DNA of 32,357 bases from a virus (IMGVR_UViG_3300029263_000344:1-32357), one strand, 5' to 3'; positions 1 through 9,523 are shown, numbered from the stretch's first letter. The notes: generated by a model not told the origin, from the letters alone. Translations and numbers: made by a program.

Positions 1-489
1 ACTTACACTATAATTCCCATTAGTTATAGAAGAAAATATATGTGTTGTATCTGCTGTAGTACCATAATGTGTACTCACGACAGAACCATTTTTTACCAAC
101 TCGTACCTATAACTAGATGTTTCTGTTATAGAATTTGTAATACTTATTTGACCTAATTTATTAGTGTTTAATACACAATCATCATTTGTTAAGCTTCCCA
201 CTATAGTTGGTACCGTAAACCCACTTATTTGTAGTTGGGTACTTCCTGTATTACCTATCGAGTCTGTGATGGTAGCTTCGTACCATCCCTCACATAAATT
301 TATAATATCAAATGTAGTTGCTGTATAACCATTACTACTACCTGACCAACTAATCATATATGGTGGTCTAGTATTCGTAGTCCCAGAAACATCGACAGAC
401 CAAACTTGCCCATCACACCTACCACTTAATGTGTTTTCCACATTATAGTTAATTAAATTTATATTTCCTTTTGATGTTGCTATTGCCAT
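1..489 (-). CDS. SprB-like repeat surface/adhesion protein, 3' end outside window (partial)
   Basis: An open frame of 163 codons starts with ATG at 489 and runs off the left edge without a stop. It begins three bases after the stop of the upstream 1277-residue gene, so it is the next gene of the tail operon. Two Ig-like repeat units can be seen. Residues about 25-90 start with C25, carry PPYMISWSGS and end with a W-Y-E-A-T-I-T-D-S-I-G-N strand. Residues about 105-163 restart at C105 and are cut off. The pattern C, then PYxxxWS, then L..G.Y..T.TD..G matches the SprB-type repeats of Bacteroidota gliding adhesins. A likely role is a tail fibre or host-attachment protein. Function is inferred only from the repeat type and position, and total length is unknown. 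Confidence 0.75.
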   Translation of the reverse strand, partial: MAIATSKGNINLINYNVENTLSGRCDGQVWSVDVSGTTNTRPPYMISWSGSSNGYTATTFDIINLCEGWYEATITDSIGNTGSTQLQISGFTVPTIVGSLTNDDCVLNTNKLGQISITNSITETSSYRYELVKNGSVVSTHYGTTADTTHIFSSITNGNYSVS

Positions 490-492
490 ATC

Positions 493-3400
493 TTAATTTT
501 TACAAGGTTCTTTGTCACTTATGCATTTACCAACACTTTCACACCAATAATAACCTTCGTTACAAATACCAGGTGCTTTAGAGGAATCAGCTAAACTTGG
601 GTTTATTTTGTATTCGTAACCAGCCTCCTTATCTTTTTTTTCTTCGGTATCATTACTTACATATATTGGTGTGTTTTCAGGTGGGTTAATTATATTGATA
701 CATTGACTCGCACACTCCTCAAATGTCGCATAACCACCTTTTGGGTCTTTGAAGCATAGTCCATCGTTACAGGAGTACCTAGTTTGTAATACTGTTGGTA
801 TTTCCCTTGGGCCACCACTAGGTCCTGTTCCTTGAGTTGATAGTCCTTTTGGTCCTCCTTCTATTATTTCTACCGGTTTACCACCCTCAATACCCTTACT
901 ATATAGAGTTGACGTGTATGGTGTTACTTGTTGGTTTAGATTATTTATCACTTGTTGTATATAGACGTTTTCTTTTGCACAACCACCCATTAATTTAGCT
1001 TCACATTTTTTATTTAGAGAAAAACAATACTCTTGTGCTTTCATTATACACTCACCACATTCATTTACTTGTAAATCTTTAAATATATTAGTTATACCAT
1101 ATATAGGGTCTAGTTTTAATGTTGATGCTAGTTCTTGTCCACACTTACAGTAATAGTTACATTTTGTTTTAGATTCGTTGGTTTCTGGTTCTGGTTTATA
1201 TTGTGAAAAAGCTGAGACAATATTAACTTCTTTACCTTTTATATTTAACTTCCTATTTAAATTAACCACTTTCCAATCAGCTGGTGTAGTTTTGTGTATT
1301 ATATCGTAAGTAGATTTTGGTTTTGTACCATAACATGGTCTGTGGAACCCACAATCTGGAGTAACAACAATAAAATGCTCTAACACATTACCATAATAAT
1401 TTTTAAATTTATTATGTATAACATAGGATTGTGTAAGTTGTGGGAAATTAAAGTCACATTTTCCACCATATTCATCACTATTGTAGGTAGGCATATAAAA
1501 ACAAAATACTCCGTTATCTTTCATAGCTGTCATACTATAATTAGATTTAGTGCTCAGTACGTAGTCTTTTATTGTGTTAGATTCTATCATCCCCTGCCAC
1601 CTATTGGTTGGTATCTCTGTGGTTACGTCCCAAACTAATTTACTATCTGGTGCGGTACTATCTAAGAATGTTAGTTTATTAAAGTTGCTATTATCCACAT
1701 ATGGTATTTTTATATTACCACATTCACTATCAGATAAATATAAAGTTCCGTTTAGTCTTACAGTTTTTGTAGCTCCACCCACTTTTAACTCAAAAGGTAA
1801 CGATTCCTTAGTAGAATCAAAAAATAGTTTTTTATCTAACACGGCGGTAGAAGCTTTTACACCCCTATAGTAAGGTGCTTCCAAAGTACGCCCACTCATA
1901 TCTAATTTATGCCCTAAGTTTATGCGGATAGCTGTAGCACCACCACTTAAGTCGTAAAAATTTCCTTTAGACGTTGATGTCCAATCTGTTTCATACCTTA
2001 ATTGTATTGTTTGTCCACTAATAAGGTTTATAAATCCAGTATCTAATGTCACTGGAATTTGCTTATGAAATATGGTGGATGAAGTCATGGAACTCAACAC
2101 ACAACTATTCATTCCACTAGTGGTTAAATCATTGTTGTCCACATCTAAAGTTAAATAGTCATTAGCTAAACCATCACTTTCACGACTCCTTAAAACTTGG
2201 AATTGTGTAAGTGTGGTACCCGTTCCACCTGTTGAGGAACCTTTTATTATTGAAGCTTTGAAATTAAAGTTTATTATCCCCGTATTTGTTGGTGTGTCCG
2301 TACACACATATTTTTCCCTACCAGAATAACAATTTCTATATTTTTCACCAGAATTAAAAACAAAATCAGTATCAACACCTACAGTTTCTTTTTCTCCCAT
2401 ACCAGCTTGGATTAGTGATGTATTTATTAATCTTTTAATTTCGTAATCGTTATTCGGGTATGTTTTAGTAAATCCTGAAGGGTAGGCTGTTTCTAGGTAT
2501 TGACACCACTTAGTATCCGTATACTCAATATTTAAATAAGCTTTGTAGGTAAACCTATAAACACCACTAGTTATCGCAGAATAGGTTAAATAATTATCCA
2601 CGTCAGATTCGTTAAAAATTAAGGTACCATCATTACTACCATATGCCTCACTAAAGGTATAAGGCCTATATTGTAAAGTAGGGTCACCTATTAAACTCAT
2701 TTTTGTTTGAGTTTCAATATTACTGATTGGTATTATAGTTTCAGCTGAAAAAGAGGCGGCACTTAATTGTATGTCGTATGTCTTATTGGTTTCATTGCTG
2801 TCTTCTGATGTAACCGTAAATCCACTATAAACTTCGTAATTACTTTTTTTGTTATACGTAGAAAAACAAAAATCATTTGCTGAATTTGCACTGATAGGTG
2901 CTATAGTGTATAAAGCTTTTAAACTATCATGGGATTTGTCCGTATGTTCAGCACCCACCATAGCTCCTTTTTCTGGATGTACGTGATAATACCCCACATA
3001 ATTTTCCCCATTAGATAAATTATATTCATTACCAGACGTATACAAACCTTTTTCAGTACCAATTTTTTCTGGTCCCACCACACATTCTTTGTTTGGGCAG
3101 ATTATTATACTATTTATACCCCCATAAGTATCATAACTAAATCTCACATCATTAAAGGAATTTAAACTACTCCTTTCTACCCATTGTGACAACCTAGAAT
3201 ATGTTCTAGGTTTTATCTCTGAAACACCCACATTATTATTTGTTAGGTAAGTTTCGACACTACCTATTTGTTGACTTTTTAATTTATCGATAAACGATTG
3301 TAATTGTGTTTTTGTAGCAAATTTTAAAGAGTAGCATGTATCAGCGTCGGCAAAAACTTCATTATTTTGCATTTCATTTACCCAATTTAAAGGGTATATA

Positions 3401-4326
3401 TACTTTCCGTTTTTAAAAATTTTGTTAGTTTCTTTTATTTCATTATCTTCAACATACCTAGATATGTTATATGGTATTTGTATTTTATTGTCTGTTGCTA
3501 AATTTAAGTCTGTTAAGTCCACATTTGTATCTAGTGGATTTTCTACGGTGTAGACATTACTACTTAGTAATTCCAACGTTTCTGGTTCACAATTTTGTGG
3601 TGTTAATTGTTTTTTGTAATCATACATTATCTCCCCATTATTTAAATCCTTAGGTTTTAAAGTTAGATAAGTTGTTTTTAGTTTTATATCTTTAGGTTGT
3701 GTTGTAATTTGTTTTACCGGATTAATTGTTATCACATCCCCCTTCATAATCCCAGTTTTATCTAAATTTACCTTAAACCCCAATGAATGAACATATTGTT
3801 CACACTTTTCTACGAAAATATCCATATCAAAAGAAATGGTGTTTATTGTATTTTTTCTAAGTTTAATACCGGGTATAATCATTTGAATTGCGTGAGATTT
3901 TCCACCAATAATCTTACCGAAAGGTTTTATACTACCTTCTGTTAAGTTAGTACTAAAATAGTTAGGGTGACTTAGGAAAGCTCCTGCTTGTGTATTAATA
4001 ATTTTTTCAAAACCTAAATTACCTTTAGAATTTCTGAAAATTTCTAATATTAAAGGAGTGTTAAGTGTGGTAACCAAATTATTAAAATTATTAAATTCTA
4101 ATAGTTTTTCATCAAAATATAGAAATGTTCTTTGTACGTTATTTTCTACTTTTACAATGATATCTACGGGGTAAATAGTTTTATAAACGAAGTTAAATGA
4201 ATTTCTTTTACTTATTACTTCTTGTTGGTTTGCTGTATTACTAATATTACCAGAAATAAAAAAGTTAAACTTTATTTCTTCACCTAAAACCCTCAAATCT
4301 ATTTTTGACCTATATATTTTTTCCAT
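493..4326 (-). CDS. Large virion structural protein (tail/baseplate region) with Cys-rich C-terminus
   Basis: A 1277-residue protein with an ATG start 11 bases after the preceding stop. I do not recognise a named family over the full length. The first ~350 residues look like mixed beta-rich structural sequence. Around residues 445-470 there is a His-rich block (GYYHVHPEKGAMVG, then AEHTDKSHD) of a kind I recall in phage structural proteins, though I cannot verify this here. Residues about 480-900 are Ser/Thr/Asn/Tyr-rich beta-type sequence, typical of tail components. The C-terminal ~200 residues are Cys-rich. They include CNYYCKCG, NECGEC and two short units (YSCNDGLCF with ATFEECASQC, and YWCESVGKCI) that resemble the Cys modules of the 2558-residue protein, separated by a Gly/Pro linker. 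The likely role is a distal tail or baseplate-attached host-recognition protein, inferred from the neighbours. Confidence 0.85.
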   Translation of the reverse strand: MEKIYRSKIDLRVLGEEIKFNFFISGNISNTANQQEVISKRNSFNFVYKTIYPVDIIVKVENNVQRTFLYFDEKLLEFNNFNNLVTTLNTPLILEIFRNSKGNLGFEKIINTQAGAFLSHPNYFSTNLTEGSIKPFGKIIGGKSHAIQMIIPGIKLRKNTINTISFDMDIFVEKCEQYVHSLGFKVNLDKTGIMKGDVITINPVKQITTQPKDIKLKTTYLTLKPKDLNNGEIMYDYKKQLTPQNCEPETLELLSSNVYTVENPLDTNVDLTDLNLATDNKIQIPYNISRYVEDNEIKETNKIFKNGKYIYPLNWVNEMQNNEVFADADTCYSLKFATKTQLQSFIDKLKSQQIGSVETYLTNNNVGVSEIKPRTYSRLSQWVERSSLNSFNDVRFSYDTYGGINSIIICPNKECVVGPEKIGTEKGLYTSGNEYNLSNGENYVGYYHVHPEKGAMVGAEHTDKSHDSLKALYTIAPISANSANDFCFSTYNKKSNYEVYSGFTVTSEDSNETNKTYDIQLSAASFSAETIIPISNIETQTKMSLIGDPTLQYRPYTFSEAYGSNDGTLIFNESDVDNYLTYSAITSGVYRFTYKAYLNIEYTDTKWCQYLETAYPSGFTKTYPNNDYEIKRLINTSLIQAGMGEKETVGVDTDFVFNSGEKYRNCYSGREKYVCTDTPTNTGIINFNFKASIIKGSSTGGTGTTLTQFQVLRSRESDGLANDYLTLDVDNNDLTTSGMNSCVLSSMTSSTIFHKQIPVTLDTGFINLISGQTIQLRYETDWTSTSKGNFYDLSGGATAIRINLGHKLDMSGRTLEAPYYRGVKASTAVLDKKLFFDSTKESLPFELKVGGATKTVRLNGTLYLSDSECGNIKIPYVDNSNFNKLTFLDSTAPDSKLVWDVTTEIPTNRWQGMIESNTIKDYVLSTKSNYSMTAMKDNGVFCFYMPTYNSDEYGGKCDFNFPQLTQSYVIHNKFKNYYGNVLEHFIVVTPDCGFHRPCYGTKPKSTYDIIHKTTPADWKVVNLNRKLNIKGKEVNIVSAFSQYKPEPETNESKTKCNYYCKCGQELASTLKLDPIYGITNIFKDLQVNECGECIMKAQEYCFSLNKKCEAKLMGGCAKENVYIQQVINNLNQQVTPYTSTLYSKGIEGGKPVEIIEGGPKGLSTQGTGPSGGPREIPTVLQTRYSCNDGLCFKDPKGGYATFEECASQCINIINPPENTPIYVSNDTEEKKDKEAGYEYKINPSLADSSKAPGICNEGYYWCESVGKCISDKEPCKN

Positions 4327-4337
4327 AATAGTATTTT

Positions 4338-7300
4338 TTAGTATCCACCACCACCACCTCCTGATGTTCCACCACCTCCTGATGATGTTCCACCACCACT
4401 AGAATAACTACTAGCACCACCACTGTTAGTATTAGTTGTGGTATTCGTGGTTACACTACCCCCACCTCTTGGGGTTGTGTTAGTCGAGTTAGGTGTGGTT
4501 GTTGGGTTATTATTATTATTATTTAAATCATAAGTCTTAACCCACCCTAGATTTTTCACACCAAAATCTTTTAACCCGTACACACATAAAAGGTTATCCG
4601 TACTTCCTTGTTTTGTAAAGATTGGTGTGGATGTGAATTTTCTTTTATTACTATTAAATTCTCTTGCTAATATTTTTGTTTCATTAGTTACCAACTCACT
4701 TCCAGATATTAGAGAAATTTTATCTATATCATATGCCGAAGCGTAGGTGGATATTGGGTTGATTGTGTTTCCAGTTAATATGTTGTTATAGTATAGCGTA
4801 TTAATTTTTGGTGAGGTCGGTGGTGCGTTAAAACTCATCATCCTAGCTTGGAAATGTGATGCTGGGTATGACGTATACCCTGTCGGGTTTACTGTGAAGT
4901 TTGTTGTGTACCCACTACTGTATGGGGTCCCTGACATGGAGTAACATCTATATACAAATTTGTCTCTGTGGAAATCTGAATTTTCTACCTTAACACCACT
5001 GGTCCATAATGTAGTTGCTGGAACCATTTGTTCAATTATCTTTATCCAATAATCCCCCATTGACTGAGCGTAGTCTACCATCTTAGTGTACGTATACTGA
5101 TTATTAGCACCACAACTCATTTTTAGATAATCTAAATACATTTGTTGTAATACTGGATAACCCCCCGTTTTACCATCGTTGATTGTCATCCTATTTTTAA
5201 CATCTATAAAGTATTTCCAAAAATTATCTCTAAACACTTTAAAGTCTAATTTTTTAGCGTTGATTTGTGGGTTGGTTGAGTCCCAGGTACCACCACTAGT
5301 CGGGTATGGTGGTGGTAGTGTCCCACCACTAAACATACAATTATGTAAACTGGATTGCCTCCAAACATCATAAGTTAATCCTTGGCCAATATTTAAATTT
5401 AGGTCAACATTTTTTACATTTAAAACTAGTTTTTCGTGACTGGTTTGGTAGTACGCACTTCTCCAATACCTATCATTAAAACTATATTGTCTGGTTTCGT
5501 CTTCAACAGAGCATCTATTTTTTTGAAACATCTCAACATACCTAATTCTACTTATAAGGTATTTTCTCCATAGTGGGTTTGTACCGGCTGCGGTCAACTC
5601 TTCAAACTTTTTTATTAATTTTTCTTTTCTTCTTTCTAGTCCACCACAAGTGTCATGAAAAACATGATTTTTAAAATTATTTGGGTCACCAGTACCTAGA
5701 CTAAACATTGCCATGTCTGGTTCTATATCTGGTCGGTATATGTCTTGACCTATTTCTACCCAAGATTTTTTATCGTCTATTATTCTTTTTAACCCAAAAC
5801 CAAAATACATATGTGGGAATCTCCTAAACCTATCTAAGTATGGTGCTTTAGGGTCGTTAGAAAGTATTCCCGTCCCCCAAAATCCACCCCAAGTAAAGTT
5901 ATTAAACTTAGTTACAATACTCGGACTACACCCACTTAGTATTGATTGTTCTTGGTTTATGATTAATTCTGATTTATGTTCTTCCGTCCTTTCAAACCAA
6001 CCGGCTCCTCTCTGAAAAAAGAAATTGTTTGTTATTCTAGGTACTTTTGGGTACCCGTCATTGTTTATGGGGTAGTCTGACTCTACGAATGGATTTATAG
6101 TTGTTCCAGTAACATAAGTAAAAGAAGAAAATGGTACACTGTATTTAATTACTTTAGTAGTGTAAGCTCCACCTGAAATACTACTCCAAGCATTATTAAA
6201 TTTATTTATATCTACCCTAGCATCCGCTAAAACTACATATTCGTTAAATTCTACTAAAGCTTCTGGGGCACCTAATAAACCCAACATAAACTCTATGGAT
6301 TTTCGAGTACCTTTAGATTTAAATAGGTATCCTGTGTTAAGTAATATCCTTCTGTACAATTCAATATCTAATTCTGCTGGTGTGTTACTAATACTTGTAC
6401 CCGAATATTGTGGTGCACTAATACCTAGAACATTATCTAAAAAGTTGTCATTATTAAGTGTACTTGGTGTTGACCAACCTAAAGTTCTAGCGAAATTTTT
6501 AATTAATTCGTTTGGTATGTTGTTTTTACTATCGTAGGTTACATTAGTCATGTAAGCTATACCGTCAACAAAAGTCTTAATTTCATCAAAACTTCTACCA
6601 TATATTTGTAGGGTTTTTTCTATTTTTTGGTCTACCGTATCAAATTCTTTAAGTACTGGAGATGTTAAAAATCTAGATACCAGATTTGTTTTTTGAGTGT
6701 CTAGTTCCGCACCTAAATCTGCTAATTGGGTTAGGTACTCGGTGTAGGCACTAGTAGTTATGTCTAAATTAATTTCGTCCTGTTTAGTCCAAGTAACTAA
6801 TGTGTTGTCATAGTAAGTACCGCCAGCACTGGACTCTTTTATTAATTTAAAATTAGCTGTGTACTCTGGTACCACATCTCTATTCATTAAAAATTTATCT
6901 ACATAATTAAAATTTTTAAATGCGTTATCACTTTCTAGTTTGTTTGGCTTTATAAAAAATGTTTCGGTGGTGGTTGTAGCACATAAGACCAAGTTCTTAA
7001 ATGGGTTACCCTCCACAGTAAAAGTTAAAAATCCTGTTGTTGTTGTTTGTGGTTTTAGGTTTATTACCTTATGTTCCACCTCACCTATCCCACCCCCAAT
7101 AGTTAAAACATAATTATTATATTCTGTGGTTAAATTCCTTAATTTAGATACAGTACCGTCAGCTACTTTAATTAAAGTATCCGACCCATAACCGAACATT
7201 TCTAAATTATTTAAGATTTGTTCTTTACTAATGGGACTGTTTAGTAATTCACCATTAGTTGTAAATTCTATTACGAATGGGTTTGATATGTGGTCAACAT

Positions 7301-7766
7301 TAACCTTAAATGTTGTTTGGTCTGTCCCTGTATTATAAATTATATTGTAAGCGGTGGTATTCCCACTCATATTTAAAGAATTTACACCATCAATAAATAA
7401 AGCTGCGGGGAAAAAATTAACTATGTTTTGTGTTGATACACTTAGTCTCTTTTTTAATGAACCGTACAGGACTAATTCAGATATATTACTTGTATCTGTG
7501 TTTATGTATACTTGGAAATTATTCTTTGTAAAATCTTGTGCTGTTTTTAAATCACCAAAATCTAGCGATTCAAGTGTGATTGGGTTTGAGAATCCTTCTA
7601 GTTTTTGATTGGTGGATAAACTTCTAGTGTATTCTTGGCCAATAGAAAAATTACCCATAGTCATTTGTGATGAACCATCGGTAATTTGGTTACCAACTAG
7701 GTTGTCACTAAAGGTATCTCCTCCGTGTCCTGGTGCTGGTGGATATCTAAATCTATTACTAGCCAT
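4338..7766 (-). CDS. Tail/baseplate protein with P2 gpI-like region and glycine-rich C-terminal tail
   Basis: A 1142-residue protein with an ATG start six bases after the preceding stop. Residues about 370-505 look like the phage tail protein I (P2 gpI) pattern: an acidic helical stretch, a LGW-type segment (ARTLGWS), then ELYRRILLNTGYLFKSKGT and a helix ending MLGLLGAPEA. Near residues 905-925 the sequence IIEQMVPATTLWTSGV resembles the end of such domains in long phage tail proteins. The gpI family builds the baseplate periphery, so this should be a baseplate component linking to fibres. The gpI part is embedded in a protein several times longer than P2 gpI (about 176 residues). The last ~45 residues are Ser/Thr/Gly low complexity ending in six glycines and a tyrosine, preceded by an Asn run. 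The gpI match is by eye only. Confidence 0.85.
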   Translation of the reverse strand: MASNRFRYPPAPGHGGDTFSDNLVGNQITDGSSQMTMGNFSIGQEYTRSLSTNQKLEGFSNPITLESLDFGDLKTAQDFTKNNFQVYINTDTSNISELVLYGSLKKRLSVSTQNIVNFFPAALFIDGVNSLNMSGNTTAYNIIYNTGTDQTTFKVNVDHISNPFVIEFTTNGELLNSPISKEQILNNLEMFGYGSDTLIKVADGTVSKLRNLTTEYNNYVLTIGGGIGEVEHKVINLKPQTTTTGFLTFTVEGNPFKNLVLCATTTTETFFIKPNKLESDNAFKNFNYVDKFLMNRDVVPEYTANFKLIKESSAGGTYYDNTLVTWTKQDEINLDITTSAYTEYLTQLADLGAELDTQKTNLVSRFLTSPVLKEFDTVDQKIEKTLQIYGRSFDEIKTFVDGIAYMTNVTYDSKNNIPNELIKNFARTLGWSTPSTLNNDNFLDNVLGISAPQYSGTSISNTPAELDIELYRRILLNTGYLFKSKGTRKSIEFMLGLLGAPEALVEFNEYVVLADARVDINKFNNAWSSISGGAYTTKVIKYSVPFSSFTYVTGTTINPFVESDYPINNDGYPKVPRITNNFFFQRGAGWFERTEEHKSELIINQEQSILSGCSPSIVTKFNNFTWGGFWGTGILSNDPKAPYLDRFRRFPHMYFGFGLKRIIDDKKSWVEIGQDIYRPDIEPDMAMFSLGTGDPNNFKNHVFHDTCGGLERRKEKLIKKFEELTAAGTNPLWRKYLISRIRYVEMFQKNRCSVEDETRQYSFNDRYWRSAYYQTSHEKLVLNVKNVDLNLNIGQGLTYDVWRQSSLHNCMFSGGTLPPPYPTSGGTWDSTNPQINAKKLDFKVFRDNFWKYFIDVKNRMTINDGKTGGYPVLQQMYLDYLKMSCGANNQYTYTKMVDYAQSMGDYWIKIIEQMVPATTLWTSGVKVENSDFHRDKFVYRCYSMSGTPYSSGYTTNFTVNPTGYTSYPASHFQARMMSFNAPPTSPKINTLYYNNILTGNTINPISTYASAYDIDKISLISGSELVTNETKILAREFNSNKRKFTSTPIFTKQGSTDNLLCVYGLKDFGVKNLGWVKTYDLNNNNNNPTTTPNSTNTTPRGGGSVTTNTTTNTNSGGASSYSSGGGTSSGGGGTSGGGGGGY
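4351..4389. repeat. Short tandem repeat coding the Gly-rich C-terminus
   Basis: Two near-identical units, CCACCACCTCCTGATGTT (4351-4368) and the same with an extra GAT (4369-4389), stand side by side and continue degenerately to about 4405. They encode the TS-plus-glycine run at the end of the 1142-residue protein. A nearby run of ATT triplets (about 4507-4524) encodes its Asn tract. Such triplet-phase repeats allow in-frame length change by slippage. Confidence 0.7.
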
Positions 7767-7772
7767 AAGTTG

Positions 7773-8681
7773 TTAAACGTTTATTGTGTTAAATGTCTTA
7801 CTGAAATCTATATTATTACCTCTATTTGCTCTAATTTCGTATAATTGGTCGTTAAATTGGTCTCTAACTTCATATAAGTTATATTGTTGGTATATGTTAT
7901 TACTAAAGTCGTATAGGGTGTAGATTCCATCATCTATCGATTTAGACTGGTTACCGTAAAGTGCTATAGCTAATGTATCAAAGTCGTGGTCCACCATTTC
8001 AACGTCTAGTACTACTGGGTTGAAAAATGTATTTGTTATGATGACTTTTTGTCCTGGTTGACCTATAAATGGGATAGCGTTAGGGTTGTTGGATGGTGCA
8101 CTTGTAGGTGTTAATGTACAAAACACTAAATTAGTTTCTGTATTTGTGTATGTATACCTAGGTGCTATTTGATTTGGGTTGGTTAGATTTGCCGCTACTG
8201 GTTCACAATAAAAATTAGACGTTACCAACCTAAAAAAGTTATGTATTTTTTCACCGTTGGCCTGTAAATATTCTATTCTATAACCAACTAAGGAGTGTGG
8301 TTTAAATCTACTTCTATACGCTGCTGGTACATTATTTAAATCAAAAACTAAACCTTTTACGTTTGGTAAAGATGCTAGTATACCACAATCTATAATGGTT
8401 GTTCTTATTTCAACAGGTCTAATGTAAATTGTATAAATTCCTTTTGCCGCAAATACGTTTGATGGTAGTTGTAAGTCGTACAGTCCACCTAAAATCTCAA
8501 CACCATTTGCCCCACCTGTATTATTTTGGTGGTAGTGAGGTGTTAGTAGTGTGGTTGCTGGTAATTGTGAAACTACAAAATTAGATGTTGCGTCCCTATT
8601 AGGGGTGTAGTGCACAATAATTTGTACATCATCTGGAAGTACATCTGCTGGTCTTTTTATTCCGTATGCTCCTAATGCCAT
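7773..8681 (-). CDS. Putative tail/baseplate structural protein (302 aa)
   Basis: A full-length 302-residue ORF whose ATG lies two bases after the stop of the 73-residue gene. I do not recognise a family. The sequence is beta-rich, with few charged residues in the first half and no signal peptide or membrane segment. The C-terminal third is Tyr/Asn/Asp-rich (DDGIYTLYDFSNNIYQQYNL). Placement between small tail genes and the gpI-like protein, with tight spacing, points to a virion component made with the tail module. Whether it is a wedge, hub or fibre protein cannot be told from sequence alone. Confidence 0.75.
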   Translation of the reverse strand: MALGAYGIKRPADVLPDDVQIIVHYTPNRDATSNFVVSQLPATTLLTPHYHQNNTGGANGVEILGGLYDLQLPSNVFAAKGIYTIYIRPVEIRTTIIDCGILASLPNVKGLVFDLNNVPAAYRSRFKPHSLVGYRIEYLQANGEKIHNFFRLVTSNFYCEPVAANLTNPNQIAPRYTYTNTETNLVFCTLTPTSAPSNNPNAIPFIGQPGQKVIITNTFFNPVVLDVEMVDHDFDTLAIALYGNQSKSIDDGIYTLYDFSNNIYQQYNLYEVRDQFNDQLYEIRANRGNNIDFSKTFNTINV

Positions 8682-8683
8682 TT

Positions 8684-8905
8684 TTAAGGTTGTTTATTTA
8701 TTTTATAAAACCCATAACCATGCAACTCTAGTTCACCCATATTAGGTGTTTGCCCTAGTCTTTGGGGTTTTTCAAAGACAGTTATTTTTCCTCTTTCAAT
8801 AAATATGTTAGACCTTGTTTCCGGTCTTTCACAAACATTCATTAAAACCTCCTCTTTTGTTAAAGGGGGGATACAACCATTTCTAAAAATTTTTTTAAAT
8901 CCCAT
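8684..8905 (-). CDS. Small conserved-looking hypothetical protein (73 aa)
   Basis: A 73-residue ORF with ATG at 8905 and stop two bases before the next gene. It follows one of the few real gaps in the window (33 bases), which holds a TATTTATA motif on the coding strand. The protein is basic at both ends and has two cysteines (CIPPLT and NVCERPETR); I recognise no domain. It is accepted as a gene because it fills the space between two genes without overlap, has the same strand and codon character as its neighbours, and no rival ORF exists here. Function unknown; it may be a small tail-assembly or minor virion protein. Confidence 0.6.
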   Translation of the reverse strand: MGFKKIFRNGCIPPLTKEEVLMNVCERPETRSNIFIERGKITVFEKPQRLGQTPNMGELELHGYGFYKINKQP

Positions 8906-8917
8906 CTATTATTTTAT

Positions 8918-8925
8918 TATAAATA
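8918..8925 (-). promoter_or_regulatory. Candidate promoter-like motif TATTTATA upstream of the 73-aa gene
   Basis: The coding strand reads AGATATTTATAATAAAATAA, ending a few bases before the ATG at 8905. The core TATTTAT is shared with the gaps before the gp25-like, helicase and 1130-residue genes. In this AT-rich genome part of this could be chance. It is read as a possible phage promoter or leader element, not a demonstrated one. Confidence 0.3.
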
Positions 8926-8938
8926 TCTAAGTAATAAT

Positions 8939-9523
8939 TTACACGGACTCATTTTGTGCATAATATTTTTCTTTATATTCTGTTATTGATATTGGTTTGC
9001 CGTATCTAAAACCAAACTTATTCCTTGCTCCATGTTTTTTTAGGGGAAACTCTCTATGTATTTCCCACAAATCTTTAATTAATTCTACGTTACCTTTATC
9101 ACCAAATTTAATAGCTTTAACAGTATGAGTTTTATCCGTATTTAATGATTCATCCGGATTTAAACCCCATATATCTTTTTTTCTTTGGAAACTTAGGTCC
9201 ATCCAAAAATCACAATCTATTAAAGCGACTTCAACAGATTCTAGTAAAACTTCTTTAATTAAGTCATAATCTAACTCTTTATTATTTTCTTGTGTTATAA
9301 TCATATCTATATCCCAAGTAGGCCAAAAAGGTTTAATATTCATTACATGACTTGTAAAAGAACCTGTAATATAAAATTCTACTTTATCATACCAAGATTT
9401 TTTAGATACAATATCTACCCATTTATTTAACCTTTCTACTGTAGGCATATAAATTTTTTTATCAACTTTTATATAACCAATGTCATATTTTTTGTGAGTG
9501 CCAAATTCCATACTTTTATTCAT
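8939..9523 (-). CDS. Putative nucleotidyltransferase-fold protein (194 aa)
   Basis: The sequence from residue 50 shows a pattern typical of the nucleotidyltransferase (pol beta-like) superfamily. FYITGSFTSH supplies the G54-S55 pair after a beta strand. After a spacer, WDIDMIIT supplies D71 and D73 as the two metal-binding acids. DCDFWMDLSF (D103, D105 or D109) could give the third carboxylate. Members of this superfamily move nucleotidyl groups onto RNA, proteins, antibiotics or toxins; the substrate here is unknown. The spacer between GS and DID is longer than in minimal members, so the assignment is tentative. The gene sits three bases after the giant Cys-rich gene and ends before a 33-base gap, among tail genes where an enzyme is unexpected. 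A second in-frame ATG at codon 5 could be the true start. Confidence 0.7.
   Translation of the reverse strand: MNKSMEFGTHKKYDIGYIKVDKKIYMPTVERLNKWVDIVSKKSWYDKVEFYITGSFTSHVMNIKPFWPTWDIDMIITQENNKELDYDLIKEVLLESVEVALIDCDFWMDLSFQRKKDIWGLNPDESLNTDKTHTVKAIKFGDKGNVELIKDLWEIHREFPLKKHGARNKFGFRYGKPISITEYKEKYYAQNESV

Noticed and set aside
2910-3000. JAMM/MPN metalloprotease motif at the HVHP block of the 1277-residue protein
   Set aside because: The spacing fails: H-x-H is followed by seven residues and then Gly, not the required Ser-x-x-Asp, and there is no upstream Glu in a clear position.
8918-8925. T4-type late promoter TATAAATA on the plus strand
   Set aside because: It would fire to the right, against every gene in the window. 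It is better treated as the coding-strand motif TATTTATA.
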